A stretch of DNA of 64,000 bases from assembly GCF_023369555.1 (NCBI RefSeq), contig NZ_JACJVC010000001.1, positions 1 to 64,000 on the forward strand, given 5' to 3'. Position numbers and translations under genes: made by a program. The notes under the pieces are model-generated. The model was not told where the DNA came from. It saw only the letters and a program-made list of their open reading frames with translations, and searched no databases. This document shows, in pieces, positions 62,865-64,000 of this stretch; the stretch's first letter is position 1; every line of letters starts with the position of its first letter. Source of the DNA: Actinomyces sp. AC-20-1. Lineage in GTDB: Bacteria; Actinomycetota; Actinomycetes; Actinomycetales; Actinomycetaceae.

Positions 62865-64000
62865 TGGGCGCCTCGACCACCGCCCCCTCCGTCGGCCGCC
62901 CCGAGCGGCTGCCCGTCTCGCAGCGCCTCATCGTCTCGGGCACGGTCCTGGACTCCATCGTCGAGGCGCGCCGCGCCCGCCTGCCCGGGCTGCGAGAGCG
63001 CTTCGGGCACCTGCGCCCCGAGGGCCTGCCCCGCAGCGAGCGCTCCCTCAGCGCGGCCCTGCGCCGCCGCTCAGGCCCTCTCGCCTCCCCGCAGCCGGCC
63101 CTGGTGCTGGAGTGCAAGTCCGCCTCGCCGTCGCTGGGAACGATCCGCGCCGACTACGACCCGGCGGCGCTGGCCCGCGTGTACCGGCCCTACGCGGCGG
63201 CCGTGTCCGTGCTCACCGAGCCGGACCGCTTCAACGGCTCCTTCGAGGACCTGGCGGCCGTGCGCGCCGTCGTCGACTGCCCGGTGCTGTGCAAGGACTT
63301 CATCGTCGACGAGGTGCAGGTGCTCGCGGCCCGCTCCCTGGGGGCCGACGCGATCCTGCTCATGCTCTCCGTGGTGCCCGACGACGTCTACCGCGAGCTC
63401 GCGCACCTGGCCGCCTCGCTCGGCATGGAGGTCCTCACGGAGGTCTCCACCGTCGAGGAGCTGCACCGGGCCGCGGCGCTGGGCGCCGCCGTCGTCGGGA
63501 TCAACAACCGTGACCTGCGCACCCTGGCCACGGACGTGGCCCGCACCGAGCAGCTGGCCCCTCTGGCGCCCGCCGGGGTCGTCCTCGTGGGCGAGTCCGG
63601 GGTGGGCAGCGCCGACGACGTGCGCCGCCTGGCGCCGTGGGTCGACGCCCTGCTCATCGGCTCCTCACTGTCGGGAGCCGAGGACCCGGCCGCCCTGGCC
63701 GCTTCCTTCGCCTCCGCCGTCCCCGTCCCCACCACCCGGGAGAAGACCATGACTGACAACCCCGACGCCACGGGGGCCGGCCCCCAGAGCCCGCCGGCCG
63801 CCGTCGGCCCCGGTGCCACCGGGTCCACGGCGCCCCCGCGGGGCGGGCGCGAGCACGACGGGCACCACCACCCTCGGCTGAGCGCCTACTTCGGCCCCTA
63901 CGGCGGCCAGTACGTGCCCGAGCTGCTCGTCCCCGCCCTCGATGAGCTCGAGGACGCCTTCATCGAGGCGCAGGCGGACCCGTCCTTCCAGGCCGAGCTC
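62864..64000 (+). CDS. trpCB: Fused indole-3-glycerol-phosphate synthase / tryptophan synthase beta, 3' truncated
   Basis: One uninterrupted frame of 379 codons to the window edge. Residues about 30-290 are Trp[53 protein letters not shown] Pro/Gly/His-rich linker of about 55 residues (around [12 protein letters not shown]) leads into the TrpB start [27 protein letters not shown]. No stop separates them. An in-frame ATG at 63749, at the start of the linker, could allow separate TrpB synthesis. ATG 62864 overlaps the trpD stop. The TrpB catalytic part is outside the window. Confidence 0.93.
   Translation, partial: MGASTTAPSVGRPERLPVSQRLIVSGTVLDSIVEARRARLPGLRERFGHLRPEGLPRSERSLSAALRRRSGPLASPQPALVLECKSASPSLGTIRADYDPAALARVYRPYAAAVSVLTEPDRFNGSFEDLAAVRAVVDCPVLCKDFIVDEVQVLAARSLGADAILLMLSVVPDDVYRELAHLAASLGMEVLTEVSTVEELHRAAALGAAVVGINNRDLRTLATDVARTEQLAPLAPAGVVLVGESGVGSADDVRRLAPWVDALLIGSSLSGAEDPAALAASFASAVPVPTTREKTMTDNPDATGAGPQSPPAAVGPGATGSTAPPRGGREHDGHHHPRLSAYFGPYGGQYVPELLVPALDELEDAFIEAQADPSFQAEL

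Overview
The window is very GC-rich, gene-dense actinobacterial chromosome. Many genes start with GTG, several promoters seem to give leaderless mRNAs, and the core gene order is actinobacterial: mabA-inhA type fatty-acid genes, a CIRCE-controlled hrcA-dnaJ-rsmE block, phoH-ybeY-CBS-era-recO-uppS, and lepA/hemW/DUF3097 nearby. Together with the fused trpC-trpB gene this suggests an Actinomyces-like member of the Actinomycetaceae. The genus is an inference from gene content; no rRNA or tRNA gene was seen to confirm it.

Layout. 1-5.6 kb: truncated inhA-like gene, fabG, dus, a YibE/F membrane protein and glyS. 5.7-8.9 kb: a zinc-uptake operon (lipoprotein, ATPase, permease, Zur) with a Zur-box-like operator on its start region. 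8.9-10.8 kb: a glutamine amidotransferase overlapping a YbdK-type carboxylate-amine ligase. 10.9-22 kb: uppS, recO, leuA with a Leu-rich leader peptide, a membrane-anchored alpha/beta hydrolase, era, CBS protein, ybeY and phoH. A DUF559-type nuclease-like gene, flanked by two copies of a palindromic repeat, sits between recO and leuA. 22-29 kb is accessory: drug/metabolite transporter, TetR-linked ABC exporter, two toxin-antitoxin modules, a double L7/L12-like protein and an alcohol-dehydrogenase-like enzyme. 29-34.4 kb returns to core genes (rsmE, yggS, dnaJ, hrcA, DUF3097). 34.5-42.6 kb: tannase-like lipoprotein, antiporter, ferrochelatase, acetyltransferase, a DEDDh/TerB-like/BRCT protein, and a conspicuously AT-richer insert encoding a membrane protein with lysozyme-like motifs. 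42.6-48.5 kb: lepA, a truncated MOSC gene, trmB, an MFS transporter and hemW in one operon.

48.6-58.3 kb is the most interesting block. A LytTR response regulator and a GHKL histidine kinase (Agr/Com-like, but with no visible peptide gene) converge on a four-gene operon: a large membrane-anchored GH3 protein with reversed domain order, a cytoplasmic GH3 enzyme, a GtrA-type flippase and a family-2 glycosyltransferase. ACAG-containing repeats with 21-bp periodicity lie upstream of the first GH3 gene and resemble LytTR sites. The set looks like a regulated system for building, exporting and trimming a surface glycan.

58.5-64 kb: a small membrane protein, then the trp operon (trpE-trpG-trpD-trpCB) behind a Trp-Trp-Trp leader peptide and a complete four-segment attenuator. 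The last gene runs off the right edge.
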